A stretch of 64,000 nucleotides of DNA from Companilactobacillus zhongbaensis (GTDB lineage: Bacteria; Bacillota; Bacilli; Lactobacillales; Lactobacillaceae): NCBI RefSeq assembly GCF_003946515.1, contig NZ_RHOM01000001.1:62001-126000 (forward strand). The letters run 5' to 3'. Of the stretch, positions 23,218-33,988 are shown one piece after another. The stretch's first letter is position 1. The number at the start of each line of letters is the position of its first letter. The translations under genes were made by a program, and so were the position numbers. The notes beneath the pieces were generated by a model. It ran no database searches and had not been told where the DNA came from. It saw only the letters and a list, made by a program, of their open reading frames with translations.

Positions 23218-24042
23218 ATGTTAGAGAATCAAACATTAAAGTATCAAGATACTACCTTTGATCTGGATACTTATTTTCTTGATAAGATCAGTGATTTTAA
23301 GAAAGAAGTTAAGCATCCTATTGCCATCATTATGCCTGGTGGCGGTTTTAACTTCCACACTGATAGAGAGTCGCAACCTATTGCCTTAAATTTTGCTCAA
23401 GCAGGTATTCACGCTGTTGTTTTACACTATCAATTATTAAAAGATGGAAAGTCAGTTTTCCCATTAGCTTTACAAGAGCTCGCTACTACGTTGAATTGGC
23501 TCAGTGATCAAGCTGAAGCTAAACAGATCGACTTAGATAAGATCTTATTAGTCGGTTTTTCAGCTGGTGGTAGTATTGTTACTAACTTCAATTCATTAAT
23601 GACTAACGAAGCTACAAGAAAAGATATTTTCCCAGAAGAACTCAAAACCATGCCTTGTGCTAATATTATTGGCTATTCTGTTACTGATATGACGCTCGGT
23701 TGGCCTAAGACTTTGGACGCAGCAGCACAAATGAGTCCAGATCATAAGTTCTGGAAGTCTCAAGACACAGTGACAAAATCGTCTAAGCCAACTTTCATTT
23801 GGCAAACTGTGACAGATCAAACGGTCCCAGTTACTAATTCATTGGTTTATGCAACTAAGTTACAAGAAGTCGGCATTCCTTACGAGTTACACTTGTTCTC
23901 AAGCGGTCCTCACGGAACAGCCTTAGCTACATATCAAGTCCAAGAACCAGGCGATGATCATTACTTGAATCATCAAGTGTCCAAGTGGTGGCCATTGTGC
24001 TTAAACTGGCTCGACCAAATTGGTGTTTTACCAATCGTTTAG
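23218..24042 (+). CDS. Alpha/beta hydrolase (esterase/lipase-like)
   Basis: This protein of about 274 residues has an oxyanion-hole segment IIMPGGGFNFH near residue 38 and the nucleophile elbow GFSAGG at 113-118 (Ser115). A late GPHGTALATYQV supplies the catalytic histidine. This matches the hormone-sensitive-lipase/acetyl-esterase branch that cleaves small acyl or acetyl-xylan-type esters; the substrate is unknown. ATG 23218 follows a strong GGAGGAGGAG site. The longer frame from 23137 lacks one. It is convergent with the prepilin peptidase, and the two stops are adjacent at 24042/24043. Confidence 0.8.
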   Translation: MLENQTLKYQDTTFDLDTYFLDKISDFKKEVKHPIAIIMPGGGFNFHTDRESQPIALNFAQAGIHAVVLHYQLLKDGKSVFPLALQELATTLNWLSDQAEAKQIDLDKILLVGFSAGGSIVTNFNSLMTNEATRKDIFPEELKTMPCANIIGYSVTDMTLGWPKTLDAAAQMSPDHKFWKSQDTVTKSSKPTFIWQTVTDQTVPVTNSLVYATKLQEVGIPYELHLFSSGPHGTALATYQVQEPGDDHYLNHQVSKWWPLCLNWLDQIGVLPIV

Positions 24043-24714
24043 TTAATCAATAAAGATCAAATAGACTATCCCTGTCGCTACCGACAAATAAGGGATGAAT
24101 CTATATGATCTTTTTTTTTGGAAAAAATGGACTACTAAACACAGACAACATGCAAAAAATAAAATGTACACGGCATTAACGTATCCCAGTAAGACGGTCA
24201 AAATTGCCAAGACTTCGACATCAGCGATCCCAACCGACTTAGTTGTTATTTGAAAAACGTACATTAAAAAATAGACAAATAGTCCTTCCAATAAGTACAG
24301 CTGTGAAAAATGTAATAGGGCAGGGATGATCAATGGTAGGTAATAGTAGGAATAAATATATCCGAACTGAAAGTCTGATAACGCCAGTAGAGTTAGGCTA
24401 AAAAATATTGTTAAAAACCAAATTAAACTGTGGCTGAAAATTGCGGCGGATAATAGCATCAAGCCACCGATCAATTCACTCATGGGATACCAGATTTTTA
24501 TCGGGAAGTTACATTTGCTACATTTACCAAATGCCCCTAAATATCCGACGATAGGGATGGTATAATAAAACGGGATTTGGTTGTGGCAGTTGTCGCAGTT
24601 AGATCTTTTGTGAGACCAGACTTGTTGATGAGTAAAATCGCTGACGAAGACGGTCGCAAACGAAACGATGCAAGCACCAATAAAGAAGATCAATACGTAA
24701 TAAAATAATTGCAT
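24043..24714 (-). CDS. comC: Prepilin peptidase (A24 family, ComC-like)
   Basis: This polytopic membrane aspartyl protease has about 223 residues. Four cysteines in two CxxC pairs (C40/C43 and C65/C68) form the usual zinc-stabilised N-terminal loop. The two catalytic aspartates correspond to ALSDFQFGY and GIADVE, the latter a GxAD variant of the common GxGD. It processes type IV pilin-like pseudopilins such as ComGC for DNA uptake; no com operon is visible here. ATG 24714 is preferred over GTG 24723 because GAGGTG then sits 6 bases upstream. The gene's 3' end contains a terminator for the opposite strand. Confidence 0.85.
   Translation of the reverse strand: MQLFYYVLIFFIGACIVSFATVFVSDFTHQQVWSHKRSNCDNCHNQIPFYYTIPIVGYLGAFGKCSKCNFPIKIWYPMSELIGGLMLLSAAIFSHSLIWFLTIFFSLTLLALSDFQFGYIYSYYYLPLIIPALLHFSQLYLLEGLFVYFLMYVFQITTKSVGIADVEVLAILTVLLGYVNAVYILFFACCLCLVVHFFQKKRSYRFIPYLSVATGIVYLIFID
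24052..24119 (+). terminator. Terminator of the hydrolase gene, inside the comC coding end
   Basis: A long imperfect hairpin runs 24052-24113: AAAGATCA/TGATCTTT, ATAGA/TCTAT, ATCCCT/AGGGAT and TGTCG/CGACA in register. Nine T follow (24111-24119). All of it is translated on the other strand as the last 25 codons of comC; the T-run becomes lysine codons. Confidence 0.75.
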
Positions 24715-24781
24715 TTTAATCACCTCAAAATAGATTACGCAACTTTTTTCAAATTCTTTTTGAATCTAGTCATTTCCGCCG

Positions 24782-24810
24782 TTGACACTAGGTGAGGTAG
24801 ATGTTATTCT
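24782..24810 (+). promoter_or_regulatory. Promoter of the rpsL-rpsG-fusA operon
   Basis: TTGACA (24782-24787) and TATTCT (24805-24810) are 17 bases apart. The leader of about 135 bases contains the small hairpin CCACT/AGTGG (24874-24885) followed by an AT-rich run, possibly an attenuator. Confidence 0.75.
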
Positions 24811-24952
24811 AATAGACGTGCTTTTATTGGCAGCAAATAAGTATTGTTTATAAATATAAGCTCAAACTGTACGCCACTCTAGTGGTTTATTATTTTTTCA
24901 AAATTGTGAACCACCTGGATGTGTGTACTTAAATTTTTAGGAGGAACTCTGA

Positions 24953-25366
24953 ATGCCTACAATTAATCAATTAGTACGTAAAGGCCGTAAGTCACAAAGC
25001 TCAAAGTCAGATGCACCTGCTTTGAACTATGGCTACAATAGTATGAAGAAAATTGCTACAAAGAACCCAGCACCTCAAAAACGTGGTGTTGCAACTCGTG
25101 TCGGTACAATGACACCTAAGAAGCCTAACTCTGCTCTACGTAAGTATGCCCGTGTTAGACTATCAAACCTTATCGAAGTAACAGCATATATTCCTGGTAT
25201 CGGACACAACTTGCAAGAGCATAGTGTTGTTCTTGTTCGTGGTGGACGTGTAAAGGATCTACCTGGTGTTCGTTATCACGTTGTTCGTGGTGCTCTTGAT
25301 ACAGCCGGTGTTGATGGACGTATGCAAAGCCGTTCTAAATACGGTGCTAAGAAACCTAAGAAATAA
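24953..25366 (+). CDS. rpsL: Ribosomal protein S12
   Basis: A 137-residue 30S protein at the decoding centre. It carries [11 protein letters not shown], the segment where streptomycin-resistance substitutions occur, with the wild-type lysine, and [10 protein letters not shown]. It is the first gene of the str operon, with an AGGAGG site before the ATG. rpsG starts 31 bases downstream. Confidence 0.97.
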   Translation: MPTINQLVRKGRKSQSSKSDAPALNYGYNSMKKIATKNPAPQKRGVATRVGTMTPKKPNSALRKYARVRLSNLIEVTAYIPGIGHNLQEHSVVLVRGGRVKDLPGVRYHVVRGALDTAGVDGRMQSRSKYGAKKPKK

Positions 25367-25397
25367 TTAGATAAGAATATTAACGGAGGAATTTAAT

Positions 25398-25868
25398 ATG
25401 CCAAGAAAAGGTAGCGCTCCAAAACGTGACGTTTTGCCGGACCCAATGTATAACTCAAAATTAGTAACACGCTTGATCAATCATTTGATGTATGACGGTA
25501 AAAGAGGTACAGCCTCATCAATTCTTTACCGCGCATTTGATATTATTAAAGATAAGACTGGTAACGAACCATTGGATGTCTTCGAAGAAGCCATGAACAA
25601 TGTTATGCCAGTTCTTGAAGTTAAGGCTCGCCGTATCGGTGGTTCTAACTACCAAATTCCTATTGAAGTACGTCCAGATCGTCGTACAACATTAGGTTTA
25701 CGCTGGATCGTAAGTTACGCTCGTCTACGTGGTGAACACACAATGGACGCAAGACTTGCAAACGAAATTATGGACGCAGCAAACAATACTGGTGCTGCTG
25801 TTAAGAAACGTGAAGACACACATAAGATGGCTGATGCCAACCGTGCCTTTGCTCACTATCGTTGGTAG
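25398..25868 (+). CDS. rpsG: Ribosomal protein S7
   Basis: This 156-residue protein nucleates assembly of the 30S head and contacts E-site tRNA. Characteristic segments are [15 protein letters not shown] at the start and [16 protein letters not shown]-type sequence in the middle, ending AFAHYRW. In other bacteria S7 represses translation of the str operon; no specific operator was identified here. Confidence 0.97.
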   Translation: MPRKGSAPKRDVLPDPMYNSKLVTRLINHLMYDGKRGTASSILYRAFDIIKDKTGNEPLDVFEEAMNNVMPVLEVKARRIGGSNYQIPIEVRPDRRTTLGLRWIVSYARLRGEHTMDARLANEIMDAANNTGAAVKKREDTHKMADANRAFAHYRW

Positions 25869-25902
25869 AATTCAGTAAATCTGAGAGGAGATAAGATTTT
25901 TA

Positions 25903-27996
25903 ATGGCTAATAAACGTGAATTTCCATTAGAAGAAACTCGTAACATCGGTATCATGGCCCATATTGATGCTGGTAAGACAACAACTACAGAACGTATTCT
26001 TTACTATACTGGTAAAATCCATAAGATTGGTGAAACACATGATGGTGCTTCACAAATGGACTGGATGGCCCAAGAACAAGAACGTGGTATTACTATTACA
26101 TCTGCTGCTACAACAGCTGAATGGAAAGGTAACCGTATCAACATCATCGATACCCCAGGACACGTTGACTTCACAATCGAAGTTGAACGTTCACTCCGTG
26201 TTCTTGATGGTGCTATTACAGTTCTTGATGCTCAATCTGGTGTTGAACCTCAAACTGAAAACGTTTGGCGTCAAGCTTCAACATACGGTGTTCCTCGTAT
26301 CGTCTTCGTTAACAAGATGGATAAGATCGGTGCTAACTTCGACTACTCAGTTGAAACATTGCACGAACGTCTAGATGCAAATGCACATGCTATCCAAATG
26401 CCTATCGGTGCCGAAGACAAGTTCGAAGGCGTTATTGACCTTCTTGAAATGAAAGCTGACCTTTATGACGAAGATGAGCTAGGTACAAAGTGGGATACAG
26501 TTGATGTTCCTGACGAGTATAAAGAAGAAGCAGAAGCAAAACGTGCTGAATTGATCGAAGCCGTTGCTGATGTTGATGATGGCATCATGGAAAAATACCT
26601 TGATGGTGCTGAAATCTCAAACGATGAGATCCGTAAAGCAATCCGTGAAGCAACAATCAACTTGAAGTTCTTCCCAGTTCTTGCAGGTTCTGCCTTCAAG
26701 AATAAGGGTGTTCAAATGTTGATGGATGCCGTTGTTGATTATCTACCATCTCCACTTGAAGTACGTCCTTATAAGGCTACTGATCCTAAAGATGATAGTG
26801 AAGTTGAATTGAAAGCTGACGATAGCCAACCATTTGCTGGTTTAGCATTTAAGATCGCTACTGACCCATTCGTTGGTCGTCTAACATACATCCGTGTATA
26901 TAGAGGATCACTAGAATCAGGTTCATACGTTCTTAACGCTACTAAAGACAAGCGTGAACGTGTTGGTCGTTTGCTACAAATGCACTCTAACCACCGTAAG
27001 GAAATCCCTGAAGTGTTCTCTGGTGATATTGCTGCTGTTATCGGTTTGAAGAATACTACAACAGGTGACTCACTTACAGATCCTTCAGATCCATTGATCC
27101 TTGAATCATTGGATATTCCAGATCCAGTTATCCAAGTTTCTATCGAACCTGATTCAAAGGAAGATAGAGATAAGATGGATGTTGCTATCCAAAAACTTTC
27201 TGAAGAAGATCCAACTTTCCAAGCTGAAACAAATCCTGAAACTGGTGAAACATTGATTGCCGGAATGGGTGAATTGCACTTGGATATCATGGTTGACCGT
27301 ATGAAGCGTGAATTCAAGGTTGCATGTAAAGTTGGTGAACCTCAAGTTGCTTATCGTGAAACATTCACGACACCAACTAAGGCTCAAGGTAAGTTCGTTC
27401 GTCAATCTGGTGGTAAAGGTCAATATGGTGACGTATGGATCGAATTTACACCAAATGAAGAAGGAAAAGGCTTCGAATTCGAAGATGCCATCGTCGGTGG
27501 TGTTGTTCCTCGTGAATACATTCCTTCAGTAGAACAAGGATTGAAAGAATCAATGGAAAACGGTGTTCTTGCTGGATACCCATTGATCGATGTTAAGGCT
27601 AAGTTGTATGATGGTTCATACCACGAAGTCGATTCATCTGAAGCAGCCTTCAAAATTGCTGCATCAATCGCTCTACGTAACGCAGCTAAGTCTGCTGGTG
27701 CTGTTATTCTTGAACCTATCATGAAGGTTGAAATTGTAACTCCAGAAGATTACTTAGGTGATGTTATGGGACAAGTTACAGCTCGTCGTGGACGTATTGA
27801 AGGTATGGAAGAACGTGGAAACGCTCAACTTATCAACTCATTCGTTCCACTTTCAGAAATGTTTGGTTATGCCACAACACTTCGTTCAGCTACACAAGGC
27901 CGTGGTACTTTCACAATGACATTTGATCATTACGAAAAAGTTCCTAAGTCAATCCAAGCTGAAATTATTAAGAAAAACGGCGGTAACGCTGAATAA
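25903..27996 (+). CDS. fusA: Elongation factor G
   Basis: This 697-residue GTPase drives ribosomal translocation. G1 ([15 protein letters not shown]), G2 ([11 protein letters not shown]), G3 (DTPGHVDFT) and G4 (NKMD) are intact, followed by domains II-V ([29 protein letters not shown]). It ends the str operon; tuf is not adjacent. A terminator and repeat copy C follow. Confidence 0.98.
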   Translation: MANKREFPLEETRNIGIMAHIDAGKTTTTERILYYTGKIHKIGETHDGASQMDWMAQEQERGITITSAATTAEWKGNRINIIDTPGHVDFTIEVERSLRVLDGAITVLDAQSGVEPQTENVWRQASTYGVPRIVFVNKMDKIGANFDYSVETLHERLDANAHAIQMPIGAEDKFEGVIDLLEMKADLYDEDELGTKWDTVDVPDEYKEEAEAKRAELIEAVADVDDGIMEKYLDGAEISNDEIRKAIREATINLKFFPVLAGSAFKNKGVQMLMDAVVDYLPSPLEVRPYKATDPKDDSEVELKADDSQPFAGLAFKIATDPFVGRLTYIRVYRGSLESGSYVLNATKDKRERVGRLLQMHSNHRKEIPEVFSGDIAAVIGLKNTTTGDSLTDPSDPLILESLDIPDPVIQVSIEPDSKEDRDKMDVAIQKLSEEDPTFQAETNPETGETLIAGMGELHLDIMVDRMKREFKVACKVGEPQVAYRETFTTPTKAQGKFVRQSGGKGQYGDVWIEFTPNEEGKGFEFEDAIVGGVVPREYIPSVEQGLKESMENGVLAGYPLIDVKAKLYDGSYHEVDSSEAAFKIAASIALRNAAKSAGAVILEPIMKVEIVTPEDYLGDVMGQVTARRGRIEGMEERGNAQLINSFVPLSEMFGYATTLRSATQGRGTFTMTFDHYEKVPKSIQAEIIKKNGGNAE

Positions 27997-28004
27997 ATTT
28001 AAAA

Positions 28005-28043
28005 AAAGAGATCGTCCTTTTTGTAGGATGATCTCTTTTTTTT
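28005..28043 (+). terminator. Intrinsic terminator after fusA
   Basis: The stem AAAGAGATCGTCCT (28005-28018) / AGGATGATCTCTTT (28025-28038), with one G-T pair, is followed by a T-run. Confidence 0.9.
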
Positions 28044-28059
28044 GTGTTTAACTTTTGTT

Positions 28060-28383
28060 GTGGTGGTATTTTGGGTGGTGGTTCACTGCCGGTTCTGTGG
28101 AGGGTTCCGGGAATTGCGCCGTGGAACGCTGCGGGCCAACTTTGAGCTATCCAAGGAAGACCGCCTTGGACATCTCAAAGCTTGACCTTTTCGTAAGCAC
28201 GGCCCATGCCGTGCAAACGAAAATTTCGCGGCTGACGGCGAATTAAGGTGTTACAAACTTCTTCGTGTTGGTGGGGGTACGGTACTTATTTTTTCTTTCT
28301 TAGACTGTTTTGGTTGGATATTCGTATTTATTATTGTTTCAGCCTTACGATTTTTTTCTTCGATTTCTATCTTGTTGATCTTT
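28060..28383 (+). repeat. Structured intergenic repeat, copy C (type 2)
   Basis: Nearly the same as copy B from TGCCGGTTCTGTGGAGGG (28088) to GGCTGACGGCGAATT (28230-28244). The inner helices are intact. After 28244 the expected CCCTCCAC arm is replaced by an unrelated AT-rich stretch of about 30 bases before GGTGGGGGTACGGTACTTA, so the distal part of the outer stem is broken. The type 2 end box CTATCTTGTTGAT is at 28368-28380. It follows the fusA terminator in the same orientation. Confidence 0.85.
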
Positions 28384-28420
28384 TCTTGTTTAAAAATCTG
28401 TTGGATCATTAATGCTTGTA

Positions 28421-29578
28421 TTAGTAAAAATGTAAATTCCTCTTCGTCTGCTCGTCTTGATGCTTTGCCAATATCAGTACTGCAATGATGACGAAGACTG
28501 TTGATTCGATTACTGTGCCAAATATATCGGCTGTGGTGACTTTTCCCGTCATTAGTTGCGTGTCAGTCGTATAGAAGACTAGTATGTCTAATAAACTGTG
28601 GAAGAATACTACTAAATAAAAATTGTTAGTGTAAATGTAGATTGCTGCGAAGTAAAATCCTAATGCGAAGGCGAAGATTATTTGGATGGTTGTATTACCT
28701 AGGTCTTGACCGGCTAATGCGTTGCTGCCGTGGAGTGCAGCGAACAATAAGCTGCTGATTATTGCTGCATAATAAGTTCTGTTTCTTCTATTATAAAGGT
28801 AATTCAAAAGTAACGTTAAAATAGCATATCTGAATATAAATTCTTCGGCGATCCCGGCTTCTAATCCTCCTAAGGTACTCGACCAAGTTATTTTAAGATG
28901 ACTGAAGTTAAAAGCTATTAAACTGTCTCCGTTAGAAAAAGCATTCCACATGGCAAACCAAACAGTAAAGATGATTATTGCAATGATGATCCACCAATTG
29001 CTGGAAGGTAACTTTTTCACGCGAGGGAGATGTTGCTGCCATTGGATCATCATGACTAACAACATCACTACAATGATAATTGCTGCGGAAAACATTGTGT
29101 CGGACAAAAGGCGAATTAACTTGTTGCTATTGATGATCGTAGAACCTGTGATCTGATCCAATGAAGTTGATGCTGGGAAAAGAAAACTATAAATAATAAT
29201 AGCAATGCGGGCGATAATGTTTTTTAGAGGAGCAATTACTACGTAGGTGTAGGGAATATACATTATTGAGGCATACAGTAAAACGATGGCCAACAATGCC
29301 GGATTTTGCCAGTCAATAGATTCCTGGGTCAAAATGATCAATTGATTGACGGCTAGGGGGATCAGGAACGGCTGGACTAATAACTGCAGTAATCGATTTA
29401 CTTTGTCGAATTTAGATCCATCGGGTTTATCGTGGATCAGCAGTCCAAGAAAGTTAACTACTATTATAAGCTCAAATGCTGTGAAGCTTTTAAATATGGC
29501 GAAAAACAAAATGATGGTGGAATTTAAAACCAATTGCGTGTAAAATAACCGATGTTGGACTGAATTTGTTTTGAGCAT
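28421..29578 (-). CDS. CPBP family intramembrane metalloprotease
   Basis: This 385-residue protein has about ten membrane segments and the Abi/CPBP (CAAX-protease-like) signature: EEFIFR at 245-250, His283 (ALHGSN) and His327 (FFHSLLD), which together form the predicted metal site within the membrane. In lactobacilli such proteins are often linked to bacteriocin self-immunity or to processing of membrane peptides; no bacteriocin gene is visible here, so the role is open. The ATG at 29578 has a GGGAGAA site. It is a lone minus-strand gene between the str and S10 operons. Confidence 0.85.
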   Translation of the reverse strand: MLKTNSVQHRLFYTQLVLNSTIILFFAIFKSFTAFELIIVVNFLGLLIHDKPDGSKFDKVNRLLQLLVQPFLIPLAVNQLIILTQESIDWQNPALLAIVLLYASIMYIPYTYVVIAPLKNIIARIAIIIYSFLFPASTSLDQITGSTIINSNKLIRLLSDTMFSAAIIIVVMLLVMMIQWQQHLPRVKKLPSSNWWIIIAIIIFTVWFAMWNAFSNGDSLIAFNFSHLKITWSSTLGGLEAGIAEEFIFRYAILTLLLNYLYNRRNRTYYAAIISSLLFAALHGSNALAGQDLGNTTIQIIFAFALGFYFAAIYIYTNNFYLVVFFHSLLDILVFYTTDTQLMTGKVTTADIFGTVIESTVFVIIAVLILAKHQDEQTKRNLHFY

Positions 29579-29662
29579 AACATTTCTCCCATAATGATTT
29601 ATTTCTATTATGCCATAGTGTTAATGCAAGTCAGTTTTTCTCAATTGAAACTAAAAAAATCC

Positions 29663-29691
29663 TTGATAATGCCGGTCCAATCGTGTATTAT
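29663..29691 (+). promoter_or_regulatory. S10 operon promoter
   Basis: TTGATA (29663-29668) and TATTAT (29686-29691) are 17 bases apart. This drives the ribosomal superoperon that runs to 43.6 kb with at least one internal promoter, at infA. Confidence 0.75.
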
Positions 29692-29699
29692 AAGAAAAG

Positions 29700-29855
29700 T
29701 GCTTATTTCATAGGAGAAGTATGCGCCTATTGGTATTTAAAAATATCGACGGCATAGAAGTGAGAGGTTGCGACACGCCCGGCCGCTTTGCCACGGCAGA
29801 GCTGTTGGATATTTTCACGGAGCCGGTCATCTTGAAAGAGACAAAAAGGAGGTAA
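29700..29855 (+). promoter_or_regulatory. S10 operon leader
   Basis: A GC-rich untranslated leader of about 160 bases, unlike the AT-rich surroundings, with CCCGGCCGC, a CCACGG/GCCGGTC-rich middle and TCACGGAGCCGGTC. A similar conserved leader precedes rpsJ in related Lactobacillales. Autogenous control by L4 is known for S10 operons in E. coli; here it is only a possibility. Confidence 0.45.
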
Positions 29856-29859
29856 CCCC

Positions 29860-30168
29860 ATGGCAAGTCAAAAAATTCGCATTCGCTTGAAAGCTTACGA
29901 ACATCGTATCCTAGATCAATCAGCTGACAAGATTGTGGAAACAGCAAAGAGAACTGGTGCTGAAATTTCAGGACCAATTCCTTTACCAACAGAACGTTCA
30001 CTTTATACAGTGTTAGCTTCACCACACAAGCATAAAGATTCTAGAGAACAATTCGAAATGCGTACACATAAAAGACTTATTGACATCGTTAATCCATCAC
30101 CTAAGACAGTTGATTCATTAATGAAGTTAGATCTACCATCAGGCGTAGATATCGAAATCAAATTATAA
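29860..30168 (+). CDS. rpsJ: Ribosomal protein S10
   Basis: This 102-residue 30S protein also acts as NusE in transcription antitermination. Typical segments are [20 protein letters not shown] and [25 protein letters not shown]. It has an AGGAGG site and is the first gene of the S10 operon. Confidence 0.98.
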   Translation: MASQKIRIRLKAYEHRILDQSADKIVETAKRTGAEISGPIPLPTERSLYTVLASPHKHKDSREQFEMRTHKRLIDIVNPSPKTVDSLMKLDLPSGVDIEIKL

Positions 30169-30199
30169 TAAATAAAAATAAATTATTGGAGGTGCAAAC

Positions 30200-30835
30200 A
30201 TGGCCAGAAAAGGAATTCTTGGTAAGAAAATTGGAATGACTCAAATTTTCACTGAAAACGGCGAATTAGTTCCTGTTACAGTTGTTGAAGCAACACCTAA
30301 TGTTGTTACACAAGTGAAAACAGCAGAAACAGATGGTTATGAAGCTATTCAACTTGGCTTTGAAGACCGTCGCGAAGTTCTAACTAATAAACCTGCCAAA
30401 GGTCATGCAGAAAAGGCAAACACAACTCCTAAACATTACACTCGCGAATTCCGCGATGTGGAAATGGGAGATTACGAATTAGGTGGAGAAGTTACAGTAG
30501 ATACATTTAATTCAGGTGATATTGTCGACGTTACAGGTACAACAAAGGGACACGGAATGCAAGGTAACATCAAGAGATTCGGACAAGCTAGAGGTCCTGA
30601 AACTCACGGTTCTAGATACCACCGTGTTGCTGGTTCAATGGGTGCCATCATCAACCGTGTATTCAAAGGTAAGATGCTACCAGGACGTATGGGTAACAAC
30701 CGCGTGACAACACAAAACCTAGAAGTTGTTAAGATCGATGCAGACAAGAATGCAATCATGATCAAGGGTAATGTCCCTGGTGCAAACAACTCACTAGTTA
30801 AAATCCAAACAGCTGTTAAAGCTAATACAAAATAG
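30200..30835 (+). CDS. rplC: Ribosomal protein L3
   Basis: A 211-residue 50S assembly initiator that reaches the peptidyl transferase centre. It opens [15 protein letters not shown] and contains the central-loop signature [17 protein letters not shown]-like ([16 protein letters not shown]) and [13 protein letters not shown]. The ATG at 30200 follows GGAGGT. Confidence 0.98.
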   Translation: MARKGILGKKIGMTQIFTENGELVPVTVVEATPNVVTQVKTAETDGYEAIQLGFEDRREVLTNKPAKGHAEKANTTPKHYTREFRDVEMGDYELGGEVTVDTFNSGDIVDVTGTTKGHGMQGNIKRFGQARGPETHGSRYHRVAGSMGAIINRVFKGKMLPGRMGNNRVTTQNLEVVKIDADKNAIMIKGNVPGANNSLVKIQTAVKANTK

Positions 30836-30852
30836 GAAGGAGGAACTGAGTT

Positions 30853-31476
30853 ATGACAAAAATCACAGCCTATAAAGACAGCGGTGCTGAAAATGGTACT
30901 GTTGAAGCAAATGATTCAATCTTCGGAATTGAACCAAACAACTCTGTAGTTACTGATGCTGTTATTATGCAACGTGCTACTTTGAGACAAGGTACACACG
31001 ATGTTAAGAACCGCTCTGAAGTACGTGGTGGTGGTAAGAAACCATGGCGTCAAAAAGGAACAGGTCGTGCTCGTCAAGGATCAATCCGTTCACCACAATG
31101 GGTTGGCGGTGGTACTGTTTTCGGTCCCACACCTAGATCATATGCATACCATCTTCCTAGAAAAGTTAGCCGTTTAGCATTGAAGTCTGTACTTTCACAA
31201 AAAGCTGCTGACGGTAACATGATCGTTATCGACTCAATTTCATACGACAAGCCAAGTACTAAATCATTCGCACAATTACTTACACAAGTTGGTGTTGATG
31301 GAAAGGCTCTTGTAGTTGTTGAAGACGGAAATGACAATGTTGCTTTATCAGCAAGAAACATTGATAAAGTTACAGTTGTTGCACCTGAAGGTGTTAACGT
31401 TCTAGATGTTATCAACGCTAAGAAATTAGTAGTTACACAAGCAGCACTTTCTAAAATTGAGGAGGTGCTTGGATAA
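30853..31476 (+). CDS. rplD: Ribosomal protein L4
   Basis: This 207-residue protein lines the nascent peptide tunnel with the extended loop [19 protein letters not shown], where macrolide-resistance changes occur in other species; the loop appears intact. Its stop overlaps the rplW start (ATAATG), so the two are coupled. Confidence 0.97.
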   Translation: MTKITAYKDSGAENGTVEANDSIFGIEPNNSVVTDAVIMQRATLRQGTHDVKNRSEVRGGGKKPWRQKGTGRARQGSIRSPQWVGGGTVFGPTPRSYAYHLPRKVSRLALKSVLSQKAADGNMIVIDSISYDKPSTKSFAQLLTQVGVDGKALVVVEDGNDNVALSARNIDKVTVVAPEGVNVLDVINAKKLVVTQAALSKIEEVLG

Positions 31477-31763
31477 TGAGCGCAAGAGACGTAATTATTC
31501 GCCCAGTCGTTACTGAAAACTCAATGGATTCAATGGCAGACAAGAAGTACACATTTGATGTTGCTTTAGATGCTAACAAAGTTAACGTAAGACAATCTAT
31601 TGAAGAAATTTTCGGTGTAAAAGTTAAAAAAGTAAATATCATGAATGTTTCAGGTAAGAAGAAACGCCAAGGTCGTTATGTTGGTTACACAGCAAAACGT
31701 CGTAAAGCTATTGTTACACTTACAGAAGATTCAGATGAAATTAAGATTTTTGATGAAGAATAA
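31476..31763 (+). CDS. rplW: Ribosomal protein L23
   Basis: A 95-residue protein at the tunnel exit, the docking point for trigger factor and SRP. Diagnostic segments are [10 protein letters not shown] and [20 protein letters not shown]. It overlaps rplD by one base. Confidence 0.97.
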   Translation: MSARDVIIRPVVTENSMDSMADKKYTFDVALDANKVNVRQSIEEIFGVKVKKVNIMNVSGKKKRQGRYVGYTAKRRKAIVTLTEDSDEIKIFDEE

Positions 31764-31779
31764 TTAAGGAGGTCAAATA

Positions 31780-32613
31780 ATGGCGATTATCAAGTATAAA
31801 CCAACCACAAACGGTCGTCGTAATATGACAGGTTCTGACTTTGCCGAGATTACTAAGAAATCTCCTGAAAAGACATTGTTGGACTCACAAAGCCATACAG
31901 CTGGTCGTAACTCATACGGTCATATTACAGTTCGTCACCGTGGTGGTGGACACAAGCAACACTACCGTATCATTGATTTCAAACGTACAAAAGATGATGT
32001 CGAAGCTACAGTTAAGGCTATCGAATACGATCCAAACCGTACAGCTAACATCGCATTATTACACTATTCAGATGGTGTTAAATCATATATCTTAGCTCCT
32101 AAGGGACTTGAAGTTGGACAAAAAGTTCAATCAGGTGTTGATGCAGATATCAAACCAGGTAATGCTCTTCCACTAGAAAACATTCCAGTAGGTACAGTTA
32201 TTCATAACGTTGAGATGAAACCTGGTAAGGGTGGTCAAATCGGCCGTTCTGCTGGTACATCAATTTCATTACAAGGTAGAAACGGTAAATATTCAATTTT
32301 ACGTTTACCTTCAGGTGAAGTTCGTATGATCCTATCAACTTGCCGTGCAACAGTTGGTGCTATTGGTAATGAACAACATGAATTAATTAAGATTGGTAAA
32401 GCTGGACGTAAGCGTTGGTTAGGATTCAGACCTACAGTTCGTGGTTCAGTTATGAACCCTAACGATCACCCACACGGTGGTGGTGAAGGTAAAGCTCCTA
32501 TCGGTCATCCATCACCAATGTCACCATGGGGTAAGAAGACCTTAGGTAAGAAAACTCGTTCATCACATGCCAAATCTGAAAAGCTTATTGTTCGTCATAG
32601 AAAAGGTAAGTAA
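31780..32613 (+). CDS. rplB: Ribosomal protein L2
   Basis: This 277-residue protein is central to subunit association and peptidyl transferase assembly. The conserved C-terminal region [18 protein letters not shown] contains the histidine equivalent to the functionally important His229, and the N-terminus shows [18 protein letters not shown]. Confidence 0.98.
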   Translation: MAIIKYKPTTNGRRNMTGSDFAEITKKSPEKTLLDSQSHTAGRNSYGHITVRHRGGGHKQHYRIIDFKRTKDDVEATVKAIEYDPNRTANIALLHYSDGVKSYILAPKGLEVGQKVQSGVDADIKPGNALPLENIPVGTVIHNVEMKPGKGGQIGRSAGTSISLQGRNGKYSILRLPSGEVRMILSTCRATVGAIGNEQHELIKIGKAGRKRWLGFRPTVRGSVMNPNDHPHGGGEGKAPIGHPSPMSPWGKKTLGKKTRSSHAKSEKLIVRHRKGK

Positions 32614-32647
32614 TCATTTCGCAGGAATAATATAAGGAGGACATAAG

Positions 32648-32923
32648 ATGAGTCGTAGTTTAAAAAAGGGACCATTCGCAGATGCACATCTTCTTAAGAA
32701 GATCGATGCACAAGTTGATTCAGACAAAAAGTCAGTTATCAAAACATGGTCAAGACGTTCAACAATTTTTCCTAGTTTCGTAGGATTCACAATTGCAGTT
32801 CATGATGGGCGTAAGCATGTGCCAGTTTATATCCAAGAAGATATGGTTGGCCACAAGTTGGGCGAATTCGTACCAACACGTACATTCCATGGACATGGAA
32901 CAGACGATAAGAAAACTAAGTAA
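32648..32923 (+). CDS. rpsS: Ribosomal protein S19
   Basis: A 91-residue 30S head protein. It opens [18 protein letters not shown], has [20 protein letters not shown] in the middle and ends in the flexible [11 protein letters not shown] tail near the decoding region. Confidence 0.98.
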   Translation: MSRSLKKGPFADAHLLKKIDAQVDSDKKSVIKTWSRRSTIFPSFVGFTIAVHDGRKHVPVYIQEDMVGHKLGEFVPTRTFHGHGTDDKKTK

Positions 32924-32939
32924 TAAGAAGGGAGACTAA

Positions 32940-33296
32940 ATGATGGCAGAACAAGAAATTACATCTGCAACAGCCAGAGTAAAAAATGTTCGTATTGCAC
33001 CTCGTAAGGCCCGCCTTGTTATTGATTTGATCAGAAACAAGAACGCAGCTGAGGCATTAGCAATTTTGCAATTTACACCAAGAGCAGGCTCTCCTATTAT
33101 TGCCAAAGCTCTTAAGTCTGCAATTGCAAACGCAGAACACAATTTTGATTTAGATGCACAAAACCTAGTAGTTAGCGAAGCTTTCGTTGACGAAGGACCA
33201 ACTCTTAAACGTTTCCGTCCAAGAGCTAAAGGTTCAGCATCACCAATTAACAAGAGAACAAGTCATATTACAGTTGTAGTAACAGAAAAAGATTAG
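32940..33296 (+). CDS. rplV: Ribosomal protein L22
   Basis: A 118-residue tunnel protein. [17 protein letters not shown] and the C-terminal beta-hairpin [20 protein letters not shown] are present. Two adjacent ATGs (32940, 32943) follow GGGAG; either could be the start, and the difference is a single methionine. Confidence 0.97.
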   Translation: MMAEQEITSATARVKNVRIAPRKARLVIDLIRNKNAAEALAILQFTPRAGSPIIAKALKSAIANAEHNFDLDAQNLVVSEAFVDEGPTLKRFRPRAKGSASPINKRTSHITVVVTEKD

Positions 33297-33313
33297 TATT
33301 GGAGGTAACTTGA

Positions 33314-33985
33314 GTGGGTCAAAAGATTAATCCAGTCGGATTCCGTGTCGGCGTTATCCGTGACTGGGATGCCAAATGGTATGCAGAAAAAGATTTTTCA
33401 ACATTCTTACACGAAGATCTTAAGATTCGTGATTACATTGAAAACAGACTTTCAAACGCTTCAGTTTCAAGAATTGAAATCGAACGTACAGCAAAGAATG
33501 TTACAATTTCAATCCACACAGCTAAGCCAGGAATGGTTATTGGTAAAGGTGGTTCAGAAGTTGAAAAATTACGTAACGAACTAAACAAATTAGTTAACAG
33601 AAACATTCACATCAACATTATTGAAATTAAGAAACCTGATTTAGATGCAAAACTTGTCGGTGAAAACGTTGCTCGTCAACTTGAAGCACGTATCGCATTT
33701 AGACGTGCACAACGTCAAGCCGTACAACGTTCACGTCGTGCAGGTGCAAAAGGTATCAAGATTCAAATATCTGGTCGTTTAAACGGTGCTGATATGGCTC
33801 GTAGAGAATGGCATACAGAGGGAACTGTTCCTCTTCACACATTGCGTGCAGATATCGATTATGCATGGGTTGAAGCAAAGACTCAATACGGTAACTTAGG
33901 TGTTAAAACTTGGATTTATCGTGGTGAAATTCTTCCTGCAAAGCCTAATCATGATCAAGACAACAATGAAGGGAAAGGAGAATAA
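33314..33985 (+). CDS. rpsC: Ribosomal protein S3
   Basis: This 223-residue protein of the 30S mRNA entry channel has a KH domain with [15 protein letters not shown] and the helicase-related [18 protein letters not shown]. It starts at GTG 33314 after GGAGGT. rplP follows 3 bases after the stop. Confidence 0.98.
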   Translation: MGQKINPVGFRVGVIRDWDAKWYAEKDFSTFLHEDLKIRDYIENRLSNASVSRIEIERTAKNVTISIHTAKPGMVIGKGGSEVEKLRNELNKLVNRNIHINIIEIKKPDLDAKLVGENVARQLEARIAFRRAQRQAVQRSRRAGAKGIKIQISGRLNGADMARREWHTEGTVPLHTLRADIDYAWVEAKTQYGNLGVKTWIYRGEILPAKPNHDQDNNEGKGE

Positions 33986-33988
33986 TCT

